A stretch of 64,000 bases of DNA from Thermoleophilia bacterium (GTDB lineage Bacteria > Actinomycetota > Thermoleophilia > Miltoncostaeales > Miltoncostaeaceae), in assembly GCA_028285405.1 (NCBI GenBank), contig JANQPH010000039.1, forward strand, positions 1 to 64,000, given 5' to 3'. A model generated the notes under the pieces. The model made no database searches and was not told the DNA's origin. It saw only the letters and a program-made list of their open reading frames with translations. Shown one piece after another: positions 9,007 through 17,883 of the stretch; the first letter of the stretch is position 1; each line of letters begins with the position of its first letter. A program made the translations under genes and the position numbers.

Positions 9007-9956
9007 TCCTCGTAGCGCAACACGGTCTGCCCGATGCGCAGGGTGTCCCTGACCTTCAGGCGAGCGTCGCGCTCGACCTCCTGCTCGTTCAGGAAGGTGC
9101 CGTTCGTCGAGCCGAGGTCCTCGACGAAGTAGTAGGCGCCCCGTCGCAGGATGCGGGCGTGCATGTGCGAGACGAACGGGTCGTCGACCGGGAAGTCGCT
9201 CGAGCCCGAGCGACCGATCGTGAGCCCGCCGGCCAGGTCGCGCTCGATGCCCTTCTCGAGCGCGGGCGACTCCTCGACGACCAGCTTCGGCGACAGGTTG
9301 GCGAGGTCGAGCACGCCGCTCTCGGATCGCTGGCGCCGGCTCGAGCCGGTGTCCGACAGCGCCCCGGCGGCGATTGCGGCGCCGGCCGCGGCGTCGGCGT
9401 CCGGCGCCGGTTGCTCCTCGCCGGCCAGCGCTGGAGGCGTGTCCTCCTCGCCCCCATCGTGAGCCTCTGACGCGCTGGCGACGGTTGCGTCCTCGGGCGC
9501 CGGCTCGGCCGCGGGCGTCCAGCCGGGCTCGTCCTGAGAGTCGCCCGGCTCCCACTCGGGGGCGTGGTCGAGTGCCGACTCGCCCTCCGGCTGCGGCATC
9601 GGGTCGTCGAGCAGCGGGTGGTGCTCGGGCCCATCGCCCGGGACCGGTGGGGGCTCGGCCACGGCCGGCTCCACGGGCGCGTGCTCGGCCGCCGGGGCCG
9701 GCTGCTGGGCGGGTGGGGGGATCCTCACGACCGCCGGCGTCTGCGCCACCGGTGTCTCGACCGGTGCTGGGGCGGGTGCCGCGGCCGGCGGGAGGGGCGC
9801 GACGACCGGAGCGACCACCGGTGGCGCGCTCTTGTCGGCCTGCTCGGAGAGCGCGGGATCGATCGACTTGCTCGAGCTGCGGACGATCCGCCACACGAAG
9901 AGGTAGAGCAGTAGGAGAAACGCGATCTGCGCCGCGATGAGCCCGGTGTCGAGCAT
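9003..9956 (-). CDS. fhaB: Membrane-anchored FHA-domain protein (FhaB-like)
   Basis: Binds phosphothreonine on kinase substrates. The N-terminus is a single hydrophobic helix (about 7-25), followed by a long Pro/Ala/Glu-rich linker of about 190 residues and a C-terminal FHA domain (about 230-317) with GRS, SHMHARI and GSTNGTFLN signatures. At 317 residues it is about twice as long as mycobacterial FhaB because of the linker. It lies 3 bp downstream of fhaA and overlaps pstP. Confidence 0.85.
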   Translation of the reverse strand: MLDTGLIAAQIAFLLLLYLFVWRIVRSSSKSIDPALSEQADKSAPPVVAPVVAPLPPAAAPAPAPVETPVAQTPAVVRIPPPAQQPAPAAEHAPVEPAVAEPPPVPGDGPEHHPLLDDPMPQPEGESALDHAPEWEPGDSQDEPGWTPAAEPAPEDATVASASEAHDGGEEDTPPALAGEEQPAPDADAAAGAAIAAGALSDTGSSRRQRSESGVLDLANLSPKLVVEESPALEKGIERDLAGGLTIGRSGSSDFPVDDPFVSHMHARILRRGAYYFVEDLGSTNGTFLNEQEVERDARLKVRDTLRIGQTVLRYEE

Positions 9957-9959
9957 TCG

Positions 9960-10889
9960 TTAGGAGAGGCTGACGCGGATGTGGGTGGCGCCGAGCAAGA
10001 GGTCATCGCCATGTTCCAGGTCGTGTCGGCCGACCTGGCGCCCGTTGACCTCGATCCCGTTCGTCGAGCCGCGGTCGATGATGAAGAACCCCCCGTTCTG
10101 ACGGTGGATCTCGGCATGGTTGCGGCTGACGTTGGGATCGCCGATGACGATGTCGCACGACCGGCTGCGTCCGATCGTCGTGACGGTGTCGGCCACCAGG
10201 TGCCGTTCTCCCCGGAACTCCAGCCACAGCTGACGCTGGGCGGCCGCGGACTTCACCGCGTCGGCGGGCAGGACCTGGGTTCCGCTCACTCCGGCCAGCG
10301 CGGCGTTGGCCGCCGGGGCGGCGGCCGGCGGGGCCGGCTGTGCGGGCGCGGGCGGCTGCGCCGGAGCGGGTGGGCGTGCTGCCGGCGCGGCGGCAGCGGC
10401 AGCGGCGGCAGCGGCGGCAGCAGCCGGGGCAACGGGTTGCGCGGGGGCGGGCGGCTGCTCGCTGATGTGCCCGTGGAACGGGTTGGACGCCGCGGCGGCC
10501 GCCGCGGCTGCGGCGGGAACGTGCTCGTCCATGCGAGACGAGATGCCGAACTCGCCGGCCCGGAGCTCCTCGTCGGTCTCGAGCTGCACGACGGGTCGGG
10601 CGACCAGGGTCAGTCCTGAGTTGCGGGCGTGAGAGGACAGGTAGGTCTCGAGCTCGGTCACCAGCGCGGTCTCGTAGCTCTCGAACGTCTCGCGATCCTC
10701 GGGCGAGAGGAACACGTGGAACTCGTTCGGCCCGTAGACGCGCGAGACCGAGACGGTCTTGTTGTCGTCCATCTCGCGGGCGAGTTTGCGCGCGAGCTCG
10801 ACAGGCTGGAGCTGACTTCGGAAGGCGCGCCGAAAGCCACGCTCGAACAGCCCTTCGAGGCGTTGCTCGATGTTGCGAAACGGGCTCAC
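9960..10889 (-). CDS. fhaA: FhaA-like protein (DUF3662 + FHA)
   Basis: Cytoplasmic adaptor of the PknB system. Residues 1-120 fit the DUF3662 domain (SPFRNIEQRLEGLFERGFR and the LAREMDDNK region). A low-complexity Ala/Pro linker follows, coded by GCC/GCG/GCT runs near 10310-10510. A C-terminal FHA domain carries GRSRSCDIVI, SRNHAEI and GSTNGIEVNG. GTG at 10889 overlaps the upstream kinase stop. In the family this protein binds the phosphorylated MviN/MurJ pseudokinase. No murJ is in this window. Confidence 0.9.
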   Translation of the reverse strand: MSPFRNIEQRLEGLFERGFRRAFRSQLQPVELARKLAREMDDNKTVSVSRVYGPNEFHVFLSPEDRETFESYETALVTELETYLSSHARNSGLTLVARPVVQLETDEELRAGEFGISSRMDEHVPAAAAAAAAASNPFHGHISEQPPAPAQPVAPAAAAAAAAAAAAAPAARPPAPAQPPAPAQPAPPAAAPAANAALAGVSGTQVLPADAVKSAAAQRQLWLEFRGERHLVADTVTTIGRSRSCDIVIGDPNVSRNHAEIHRQNGGFFIIDRGSTNGIEVNGRQVGRHDLEHGDDLLLGATHIRVSLS

Positions 10890-12529
10890 GTCGGGTCCCG
10901 CAGGGTAGCGGACGCCTGTGGCGCCGGGCGCTGGCGGAGGTGGGTCCACGGACGTGCCGCGATCACCAGCACGATCACGCACGCCGGAAGGGCCGCCGCG
11001 GCGCCGTCGATCGGGGTGTTGGCGGTCAAGGCGAACCCGACCAGGATCCCGATGCACCACGCGCCGGTGCGCATGATGCGGCTGGCCTCCGGCCCGGCGA
11101 GCGCCGGCCGGGCCGCGACGGCTGCCGCGACGATGACCGCGGCGCGTGCGAGGAGCTCCGGGTCGGCCGCGATCGCGTCCGTGATCGACCCGAGCGCCGC
11201 CAGCGGAGACCGCTCGTCCGCCACCGCCGCGTGGGCCGCCGATGCGCTCGCGCCACCCAGCATCCCGGCGCCCGAGCCGCTCGCGATCTCCCAGATCAGG
11301 ACGGCGACGACACCCGCGGCGCCCATCCATGCGCGCACGAGCCAGCTCCTGATCACCGCGGCGGCCGCGGGGAACAGCGGAAGCAGGCTCACGAGCGCCA
11401 GTGCCGGCGCGGCTGCGGGGGCGAAGAGGAGTCGCGGCCGGCCGAACATCGGAAGCAGCGCGAGCAGCCCCGCGATTCCGAGGGCGATGGCCGCGCCGAG
11501 GGCTTCTTGGGCGAGCAGGAGCACGCCGAACGCGCCGAGCGCCAGGGCCGCGAGGCGGGGTCGCCAGCCCGCCAGTGCGCCGGCCGCCGCCGCGGCGCCG
11601 AGGCTCACGAGTGGATCGAGCGAGGCTCCCAGCCACGCCGCGAGCCCACCCAGCGCGGCCGCCGCCGCAACGTTCGCCGTGATCCGGAGGGCGCGCTCCG
11701 CGCGGAACCGCCGCAGCAGGCCGGGCGCGCCGAGCATCGCGCCCGCCTGGGCGGCCTCGGGCCTCGCGTCGGGCTCGCGCGCCAGCATCGCGTCGACGGC
11801 CCGGCACGTGTCGGCCGGAAGGTCGGGCCGGACGTCGGCCAGGGGTGGCACGGCGGCCGCCGCGGCCCGGCGGGCGGTGATCGCCGGGCTCGAGCCGATC
11901 AGCGGGTTCTGACCCGACAGCAGCTCGTAGGTGACGATTCCCGTCGCGTAGACGTCGGCCGGCTCGCCGGCGCGCTCTCCCCGCGCCTGCTCGGGCGCCA
12001 TGTACGCCATGGTTCCGACGACGGCCCCGGTGGCGGTGACCGTGACGTCGCCGCTCAGTCGCGCGATGCCGAAGTCGCCGAGGCGGGCGGTTCCGTCTGC
12101 GTCGAGCAGGACGTTGCCGGGCTTCACGTCTCGGTGCACGACGCCGTTCTCGTGGGCGTGCGCCAGCGCGGAGAGCAGGCTCTGGGCGATCGCGAGGCTC
12201 TCGGAGTCCGACGGGCGCTCGCCCCCGTGCAGGCGACTCGCCAGCGACTCGCCGTGCACCAGCTCCGAGACGATGATCAGTGAGCCGTCGTCCTCGCCCC
12301 AGTCGAGCACGGCGACGATTCCGGGATGCGCCAGGCGTGTGCTCGCTCGGATCTCGGAGCCGGCTCGGGGCGCCAGGCCGGGGTCGGCGACCTCCTTGAC
12401 CGCCACCCACCGTCCCGACCGCTCGTCACGGGCCCGATAGACCGTTGCCGTGGCGCCGTGGCCGATCCGCGGCCCCAGCAGATAACGGCCGAGCACGAGC
12501 CGCTCGGTCGCTGTCGCACGCGTCGTCAC
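10886..12529 (-). CDS. Ser/Thr protein kinase with polytopic C-terminal membrane region
   Basis: 547-residue kinase leading the operon. The kinase domain (about 12-260) has IGHGATATVY, VAVKEV, HRDVKPGN, DFG and APEQARGE, so it looks active. Unlike PknA/PknB, the second half (about 290-530) is almost wholly hydrophobic Ala/Leu/Gly-rich sequence with perhaps eight or more membrane segments and no PASTA or other sensor domain. I chose GTG at 12529. The open frame further upstream is not protein-like and would include the divergent promoter region. It takes the position that pknA often has in other actinobacteria. Confidence 0.85.
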   Translation of the reverse strand: MTTRATATERLVLGRYLLGPRIGHGATATVYRARDERSGRWVAVKEVADPGLAPRAGSEIRASTRLAHPGIVAVLDWGEDDGSLIIVSELVHGESLASRLHGGERPSDSESLAIAQSLLSALAHAHENGVVHRDVKPGNVLLDADGTARLGDFGIARLSGDVTVTATGAVVGTMAYMAPEQARGERAGEPADVYATGIVTYELLSGQNPLIGSSPAITARRAAAAAVPPLADVRPDLPADTCRAVDAMLAREPDARPEAAQAGAMLGAPGLLRRFRAERALRITANVAAAAALGGLAAWLGASLDPLVSLGAAAAAGALAGWRPRLAALALGAFGVLLLAQEALGAAIALGIAGLLALLPMFGRPRLLFAPAAAPALALVSLLPLFPAAAAVIRSWLVRAWMGAAGVVAVLIWEIASGSGAGMLGGASASAAHAAVADERSPLAALGSITDAIAADPELLARAAVIVAAAVAARPALAGPEASRIMRTGAWCIGILVGFALTANTPIDGAAAALPACVIVLVIAARPWTHLRQRPAPQASATLRDPT

Positions 12530-12761
12530 GGACGCAGATTCGCGCACCCAAGCGCCCAGTCCTGCCAACCCGGGTACACGCGAAATAGCAGGACACCTGG
12601 CGGCGTTGTCGTAGGAACCCCATGCTAAGGTCGCCCGACCCCGAGGAGGAACGCGGAGAAACGGGCCATCCCACCGCGACCCCGGGGCGCGTGCCACGTC
12701 GAACGCCCCGTTGCCCCACATGGGTTGCTCGTCGGGAACGGCTCGCGCGAAGAGTGCCGAT

Positions 12762-14153
12762 ATGGCTGAGCACGACGAAGACGGTTCCGGCCAAGGGTCG
12801 GGAGGAAGTGCGCGCAGGCGCAGCTTGCGAGGCCTCGTGCCTCGTCGCAAGCGCGGTTCCAAGGAGGCTCCGCCATCGACCGAGCAGGTGACCGGGCAGA
12901 CCGAGGCGGCTGAGCCCATGCCCGACGACTTCGGCTTCGGGGACTACGAGGAGCAGGGCCAGCCAAAGAGTCGCTCCGGTGGCTCGAGCGGTCGCCAGCG
13001 TCGTGGGCGGAGCAGCTCCGCCTCCAAGAGCTCTGGCGGATCCCGGTCGCGGCGCTCCAGTGGCGGTGGGGGCGGGCGCGGTGGGCGCAGCGGCGGAAGC
13101 GGCCGTCCGCCAAGCGGTCCAGCCATCCTCCAGCATCCGGCCGCCCGCATCGTTCTCGCCGTTGTCCTCGCCGGGGTGCTGATCCTGGTGATCGCGCTCG
13201 TAGTGCGCGACTGTCAGCGCAACAACCTCGTCGACTCGTACGAGGACTACATGGGCGAGGTGGCGAGCATCACGTCCGAGTCCTCCGCGCAGGGCGAGCA
13301 GCTACAGACGATCCTGACCAACCAGGACGATCTCAGCCCGGCCGAGCTGTCCCAGCAGGTCAGCTCCCTCGCCTCGAGCGCCGAAGGTCTCGCCGAGCAG
13401 GCCCGCGGGCTCGATCCGCCCGACCGACTGGACGCGGCGGACCGCAGCCTCGAGACCGTGCTCGACTACCGGGTCACCGGGCTGCGCTCGCTCGCCGAGG
13501 CGATCCCGCAGGCGGCCGAGTCGAACGACGTGAGCTTTGCGGCGACCGCCCTCGCTCAGCCGATGCAGCGTTTCCTCGCCAGCGACGTCATCTACGCCGA
13601 CTCGTTCGTCGGGCCGGCCACCAAGGCGCTCGAGGACGACGACATCTCGGGGATCGAGGTTCCGAATCCAGATCCGTTCCTCGCCAATGCGGCGCTGGCG
13701 TCGACCCAGGGCGCACGCAACCTGGTCCCGCGGATCAAGGGCCAGTCCGGTGGAGCATCGGACGACAACGCCACCGGCCTGCGCGGCACCTCGCTCGTTT
13801 CGACCGAGGCGCTGCCCTCCGGCACGACCCTCGCGAGCGGGCAGAACTCGACGATCCAGGCGTCCGAGCAGCTGAAGTGGCGCGTGACCGTCGAGAACGG
13901 CGGCGACGTCGACCTGAGCAACGTGGTCGTGAAGTCGAGCTTCTCGTACCCGAGCAACCCGTCCGAGCCGCAGGAGGTCGAGGGCGAGATCGCGTCCCTC
14001 GCGGCGGGCGAGACGGGTACCGTTGAGCTGGCCGGGCCGACGGACCTGAGCTTCGGCGAGCAAGGGACGCTCTCGATCGAGGTCGTCCCCGTCGACGGCG
14101 AAGGCAACACGGACAACAACTCCGCCGAGTACCCGGTCACCATCACGATCTGA
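12762..14153 (+). CDS. Single-pass membrane protein with CARDB-like C-terminal domain
   Basis: 463 residues, function unknown. The N-terminal 130 residues are cytoplasmic, highly charged and Ser/Gly/Arg-rich, a likely kinase substrate given the neighbouring Ser/Thr kinase. One transmembrane helix lies at about 140-160 (RIVLAVVLAGVLILVIALVV). The extracytoplasmic part has a helical region and ends with a beta-sandwich-like domain (about 370-463) resembling CARDB, with the pattern WRVTVENGGDVDLSNVVV. It is divergent from the kinase operon over 232 bp. ATG 12762 is preferred over upstream in-frame starts because it begins a typical acidic N-terminus. Confidence 0.75.
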   Translation: MAEHDEDGSGQGSGGSARRRSLRGLVPRRKRGSKEAPPSTEQVTGQTEAAEPMPDDFGFGDYEEQGQPKSRSGGSSGRQRRGRSSSASKSSGGSRSRRSSGGGGGRGGRSGGSGRPPSGPAILQHPAARIVLAVVLAGVLILVIALVVRDCQRNNLVDSYEDYMGEVASITSESSAQGEQLQTILTNQDDLSPAELSQQVSSLASSAEGLAEQARGLDPPDRLDAADRSLETVLDYRVTGLRSLAEAIPQAAESNDVSFAATALAQPMQRFLASDVIYADSFVGPATKALEDDDISGIEVPNPDPFLANAALASTQGARNLVPRIKGQSGGASDDNATGLRGTSLVSTEALPSGTTLASGQNSTIQASEQLKWRVTVENGGDVDLSNVVVKSSFSYPSNPSEPQEVEGEIASLAAGETGTVELAGPTDLSFGEQGTLSIEVVPVDGEGNTDNNSAEYPVTITI

Positions 14154-14332
14154 CGCAGTGCGCCGGGCGCCCCCGCCGGTGCCGGGCACGAGGTCGGGTC
14201 GTCGATGGGCCGACCGAGGACGATGCCCATCTCGTTGCGAACACGCGGAGCCGACTGCGATCACGCATGGCCACGGTGCGCGGCCGGCCGGGAGCTGGTG
14301 ATGTCGCCTGACCCGCTGCTCGGGCGTCGGTA

Positions 14333-14884
14333 GTGGACGACCTGTCGCTCATCGTCGCCGTGGCCGCGTGCGTGGTCGCCGTCGTCGCTCTCGGGGTGGC
14401 GGTGTGGCTGTGGGTCGAGCTGCGACGGCTGCGCCACGATCAGCGGGTGCTGCTGCCCGAGGGGGCCTCGGACGACCTGGCCGGCCGACAGGCCGACCTC
14501 ACCCGCTCGGTGTCCAAGATCGAGACCGGTCTCGGGCAGCTCGAGGCCCTCGTCCAGACGACCGCTCGCAGCACCGACGCCGAGCTCGCCACCGCGCTGC
14601 GCTTTCGCGGGCTCGTCCGGTACGACGCGTATGCGGAGATGGGCGGACGCCAGTCCTGGTCGATCGCGTTGCTCGACGAGCACGGCACCGGCGCCGTGAT
14701 TAGCTGTCTGCATGCCAGGGATCACGCGCGCATCTACCTCAAAGAGGTGGTCGAGGGAGCGGCGAACCAGCGCCTCTCTCCCGAGGAGCAGCGCTCGATC
14801 GCCGGTGCGCTCGGGCCATCGCCCGCGACCGCGGAGGCGGGGGAGGTGAGCGAGGCCGGCGAGCAGGCGCTCGACGGCCGGTGA
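14333..14884 (+). CDS. DUF4446 family membrane protein
   Basis: 183-residue protein with one N-terminal transmembrane helix (about 4-27), a coiled-coil-prone stretch (about 30-80) and the DUF4446 core FRGLVRYDAY.EMGGRQSWSIALLD, ending near LSPEEQ. The function of the family is unknown. GTG start. Its stop overlaps the pheA start (GTGA), so the two are coupled. Confidence 0.85.
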   Translation: MDDLSLIVAVAACVVAVVALGVAVWLWVELRRLRHDQRVLLPEGASDDLAGRQADLTRSVSKIETGLGQLEALVQTTARSTDAELATALRFRGLVRYDAYAEMGGRQSWSIALLDEHGTGAVISCLHARDHARIYLKEVVEGAANQRLSPEEQRSIAGALGPSPATAEAGEVSEAGEQALDGR

Positions 14885-15732
14885 GGATCGGATACCTCGG
14901 GCCGGCCGGGACGTACTCCGAGGAGGCGCTCCAGGTGCTCACCGCCGGCCGCGACGAGGTCGAGGCGGTGCCGCTCGCGAGCGTCCCCGACTGCTTCGAG
15001 CGGGTGGCCACCGGGGAGCTCCCGCAGGTGCTCGTCCCGAGCGAGAACTCGATCGAGGGCCCGGTCAACCAGACGCTCGACCTCCTGGCCGCGGCGGATG
15101 GCGCGCTGCTCATCGTGGCCGAGATCGCCCATTCGATCCGCCACCACCTGGTCGCGCGGGGTCCGGTGGAGCTCGAGCGCGTCGAGCGCGTCATCTCCCA
15201 CCCCCAGGCGACCGCTCAGTGCGCCGGCTTCCTCCATTCCCGCATGCCCCGGGCGGAGGTGCGCGCGGCAGTGTCGACGGCCGATGCCGTTCGGAGCCTG
15301 GCCGCCGACAACGGCGTTGCCGCCGCGATCGGGAGCCTGCGTGCCGCCGACATCTACGGCGCCGAGATCTTGGCCGAGGACATCGCCGACGAGGACTCCA
15401 ACACCACCCGCTTCGCGCTGATCGGGCGGGAGGCCCCGCCGGCGGTCGGCCCGGGCCGCTTTCGCACCTCGATCGTGTGCGCGATCAGGCGCGACCGTCC
15501 GGGGGCGCTGCTCGCCATCCTGCAGGAGCTCGCGCTGCGCGGTGTCAACCTCTCGTACCTGCAGAGCCGGCCCACCAAGCAGGGACTCGGCAAGTACCGC
15601 TTCTTCATGGATCTCGAGGGGAGCCGGGAGCGGGACCTGGCGGTCGCCGCCGCGATCACGGCCATCGAGGAGCAGGACGTCGCCGAGGTGACGTTCCTCG
15701 GCTCCTACCCGGAGGCCGGGCCGGCCGACTAG
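14881..15732 (+). CDS. pheA: Prephenate dehydratase
   Basis: Converts prephenate to phenylpyruvate in phenylalanine synthesis. At 283 residues it has the monofunctional length. The catalytic domain shows GPAGTYSEEA, VPSENSIEG, SHPQATAQC and the TRF motif (NTTRF) near residue 178. A C-terminal ACT domain (about 195-275) with GALLAILQELALRGVNL should bind phenylalanine for feedback control. GTG start overlapping the DUF4446 stop. Confidence 0.95.
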   Translation: MRIGYLGPAGTYSEEALQVLTAGRDEVEAVPLASVPDCFERVATGELPQVLVPSENSIEGPVNQTLDLLAAADGALLIVAEIAHSIRHHLVARGPVELERVERVISHPQATAQCAGFLHSRMPRAEVRAAVSTADAVRSLAADNGVAAAIGSLRAADIYGAEILAEDIADEDSNTTRFALIGREAPPAVGPGRFRTSIVCAIRRDRPGALLAILQELALRGVNLSYLQSRPTKQGLGKYRFFMDLEGSRERDLAVAAAITAIEEQDVAEVTFLGSYPEAGPAD

Positions 15733-15902
15733 CGCGGACCGAGGACGTCGAGCCGGGGCTCGGCGCACTCGGTCTGAAACGACTGGGAAACGCTCTCGCC
15801 GCTGCGGGGCGCCGGCCCGATCCCTTCCACGACAAGGTCTTCTCGGGCTTCACTACACTCCGACGGGGCCATCCACCGGGACCCGAGGGGAGGCGAAGCG
15901 CA

Positions 15903-16406
15903 GTGGCGCAGCAGGTGCTCGTCCTGAATGCGACGTACGAGCCCATCAACGTGTGCTCACTGCAGCGTGCGGTCGTCCTGGTCCTGAAGAAGAAAGCCGA
16001 GGTCGTCGAGCGGGCGGCGAGACGGCTGAGATCGGCCTCGAGAGACTTCGTCCAGCCGCTCGTGATCAGGCTGGTCTACTACGTCAAGCTGCCGCGCCAC
16101 CAGGCCCGCCGAATCTCCCGGCGGGCCGTTTTCGCTCGGGACTCGCATCGCTGCCAGTACTGCGGCTCGACGCACCGGCTGACCGTCGACCACGTCGTGC
16201 CCAAGAGCCGCGGCGGGCGCTCCAACTGGGAGAACGTCGTCACCGCCTGCGCGCCCTGCAACACGCGAAAGGGCGACCGGCTGCTCGACGAGATGAACAT
16301 GGAGCTCGAGACCAGACCGCGAGCACCGAGCCCCTACGAGCTCATCAGCGTGTCGCAGAACCAGCGTCCCGCCAGCTGGGAGCAGTACCTGGCCATCGGC
16401 CGGTAG
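15903..16406 (+). CDS. HNH endonuclease family protein
   Basis: 167 residues. The C-terminal half holds the HNH/zinc motif: CQYCG, TVDHVVPKSRGG, NWENVV and CAPCNTRKGDR, i.e. two CxxC pairs around the catalytic DH. The N-terminal part (VLVLNATYEPIN...) is the conserved extension of this actinobacterial chromosomal family, whose cellular role is not known to me. I chose GTG 15903, preceded by AGGGGAGG. It sits 43 bp before the tRNA and outside the island. Confidence 0.85.
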   Translation: MAQQVLVLNATYEPINVCSLQRAVVLVLKKKAEVVERAARRLRSASRDFVQPLVIRLVYYVKLPRHQARRISRRAVFARDSHRCQYCGSTHRLTVDHVVPKSRGGRSNWENVVTACAPCNTRKGDRLLDEMNMELETRPRAPSPYELISVSQNQRPASWEQYLAIGR

Positions 16407-16449
16407 GGGCCGCAAGGGACTCCGGTCGGCCGCGCTAGGCTGGCCTTCG

Positions 16450-16522
16450 GCCCTCGTAGCTCAGTGGATAGAGCACAGGTTTCCTAAACCTGGTGTCGGA
16501 GGTTCGATTCCTCCCGGGGGCA
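16450..16522 (+). tRNA. tRNA-Arg (anticodon CCT)
   Basis: Full cloverleaf. Acceptor GCCCTCG pairs with CGGGGGC (one G-T), the anticodon stem CAGGT/ACCTG encloses TTCCTAA with anticodon CCT at 16483-16485, and the T arm is GGAGG-TTCGATT-CCTCC with discriminator A. No encoded CCA. It reads AGG. Its 3' part is the attachment site of the island that follows. Confidence 0.96.
16481..16521 (+). repeat. attL: direct repeat within tRNA-Arg
   Basis: 41 bp from the anticodon loop to the end of the acceptor stem, identical to 20229-20269. The flanking bases differ (T against A before, A against G after), which fixes the repeat length. Confidence 0.92.
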
Positions 16523-16733
16523 TCACCTTGGACAAGGCGATCACGAGAGGGATTTCGCCGGGTGGCGAGGGCCGAAGTGGTCGCTGGATACTGCCAGGGA
16601 TACTGTGAGTTCCCGGGTCGCCGAGCACGGGCCTAGGATCGGCTTCGATGGCTGAGACAAGGCAGGACCTACCGCCCGTCCCCGAGACGATCGACGCGCT
16701 GCTGACCCACACGGCCCCCAGCCTCGGGCGTCT

Positions 16734-16989
16734 GTGGGCCGCGGATGGTGCGCGCAAGACCCGAAGCCGCTGACGCTGATGCGTTGGCTGGTGCGGCTGG
16801 TCACACCGCCCAGGGGGCGTGACCCTCGACCCGTTCTTGGGCTCGGGGACGACGGCGCTGGCTGCGCGCCGAGAGGGCCTTCGGTGCATCGGGATCGAGT
16901 GCGACCTCGGGCACCTCGAGATCGCTTGTCCGTCGGCTCGGCAGCGGCCCGACACCCTGTTCGGCGCTGCGCGAGGTGGCGGGCTCGTG
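16734..16989 (+). pseudogene. DNA methyltransferase remnant (frameshifted)
   Basis: From 16764 one frame reads KPLTLMRWLVRLVTPP, typical of the region before motif I in N4/N6 DNA methyltransferases. From 16816 another frame reads VTLDPFLGSGTTALAARREG then GIECDLGHLEIA, which is motif I (DPFxGSGTT) and the helix after it. The frames join if one base is removed from the cAGGGGGc run at 16811-16817. The catalytic DPPY-type region and target-recognition domain are absent. A 41-codon open frame at 16648-16773 upstream is too short to call. Confidence 0.7.
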
Positions 16990-17047
16990 ATCCGGGTCCA
17001 GTACCGCGGGGCAACCCAACCCGTATCGAGGATTCGTGAGCTGCCCT

Positions 17048-17260
17048 CTACCCCTCGCGCCGAGGGTCTGCCCCAGCCGGCAGCCAGTAGATCGCTGCGA
17101 TCGCAGCGATGTTGACCGTGACGTTCGCGCCGTGCGAGTCGACGGTCATGAAGCCAGGCGTAGCGGGCTCGCCCAGGCGGTGCGTGATCTCAGCATGGCT
17201 CAGGGTCGGGTAGAGCTCGGTCCCGTCCACCAGGACGATCTTCGCTGTGATCATCGCCAT
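17048..17260 (-). CDS. Small hypothetical protein
   Basis: 70 residues, not recognised. The sequence looks structured (ITAKIVLVDGTELYPTLSH, VTVNIAAIAAIYWL), an alternation suggesting a small beta-sheet domain. ATG 17260 follows the stop of the upstream gene with no gap, so the two form a unit. Such short ORFs are common in actinobacterial phage and plasmid-like elements. Confidence 0.5.
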   Translation of the reverse strand: MAMITAKIVLVDGTELYPTLSHAEITHRLGEPATPGFMTVDSHGANVTVNIAAIAAIYWLPAGADPRREG

Positions 17261-17509
17261 CTAGGCGGCCAGCAGCGCGGGCCGGAACCGTCGAGCCAAG
17301 AACGCGGAGTGCGTCGCGAGCTCGCCCTCAGCGTTCGCGCGGGTCCAGTTGGTCGGGATGGCATCCCCCTTCTTGAATCTGGGGGTCGGCATCGCGCCGG
17401 CAACGAGCACCATGTGCCGGCTCATCGACCAGTTGGCGAGCGGGTAGAGCAGGTCCGCGACCATCGCCGTCAGCTCGTCAACGTCGCGCCGCTGCTTCGC
17501 GGTTGCCAT
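17261..17509 (-). CDS. Small hypothetical protein
   Basis: 82 residues, not recognised, ATG start. An N-terminal basic helix (ATAKQRRDVDELTAMVADLLYP) is followed by a less regular region. It is immediately upstream of the 70-residue ORF and divergent from the DUF2283-like gene over about 100 bp. Probably part of the island's ancestral core. Confidence 0.5.
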   Translation of the reverse strand: MATAKQRRDVDELTAMVADLLYPLANWSMSRHMVLVAGAMPTPRFKKGDAIPTNWTRANAEGELATHSAFLARRFRPALLAA

Positions 17510-17613
17510 TCGGTCAGCCTTTCTGTCGGAGCCTCGACGCTTCCCAGGCTAGCGTCCGGTACCGGAATCGGGCATCGCCCGAGACGAGGTCTCGCCCCCG
17601 ATGACGACCACAC

Positions 17614-17883
17614 GTGACAGCCATGCGACTGCGAACCGAGTACGACCAGGCTCACGACATCGTCTACGTCCACCTCGTTGATCCGCCAGCGCCCCGAGTC
17701 GCTCGGTCGATCGACCTCGACCGATGTCGGCGTCTAGACGAGGACGCCGGGGGGACAACCGTTGGTCTCGAGATCGAGTACCCATCGCGGGGTGTTGACC
17801 TGACAGGCGTGCCGAACTCGGACTCGGTTGCCGAGGCCCTTGCCGCGCTCGGGCTCCGAGTGACGCGCTCGACTTGTGGGTAG
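17614..17883 (+). CDS. DUF2283-like small protein
   Basis: 89 residues (81 if the ATG at 17638 is used; the GTG and first ATG are close together). The beginning, MRLRTEYDQAHDIVYVHLVD, and the later GTTVGLEIEYPSRGVDL fit the DUF2283 pattern (a short beta protein, often beside toxin-antitoxin or mobile genes). Function unknown. Its last codons overlap the integrase fragment. Confidence 0.55.
   Translation: MTAMRLRTEYDQAHDIVYVHLVDPPAPRVARSIDLDRCRRLDEDAGGTTVGLEIEYPSRGVDLTGVPNSDSVAEALAALGLRVTRSTCG

Noticed and set aside
16648-16773. 41-codon open frame before the methyltransferase remnant
   Set aside because: Too short and without homology I can see; possibly a rearranged gene start. Mentioned in the pseudogene entry only.
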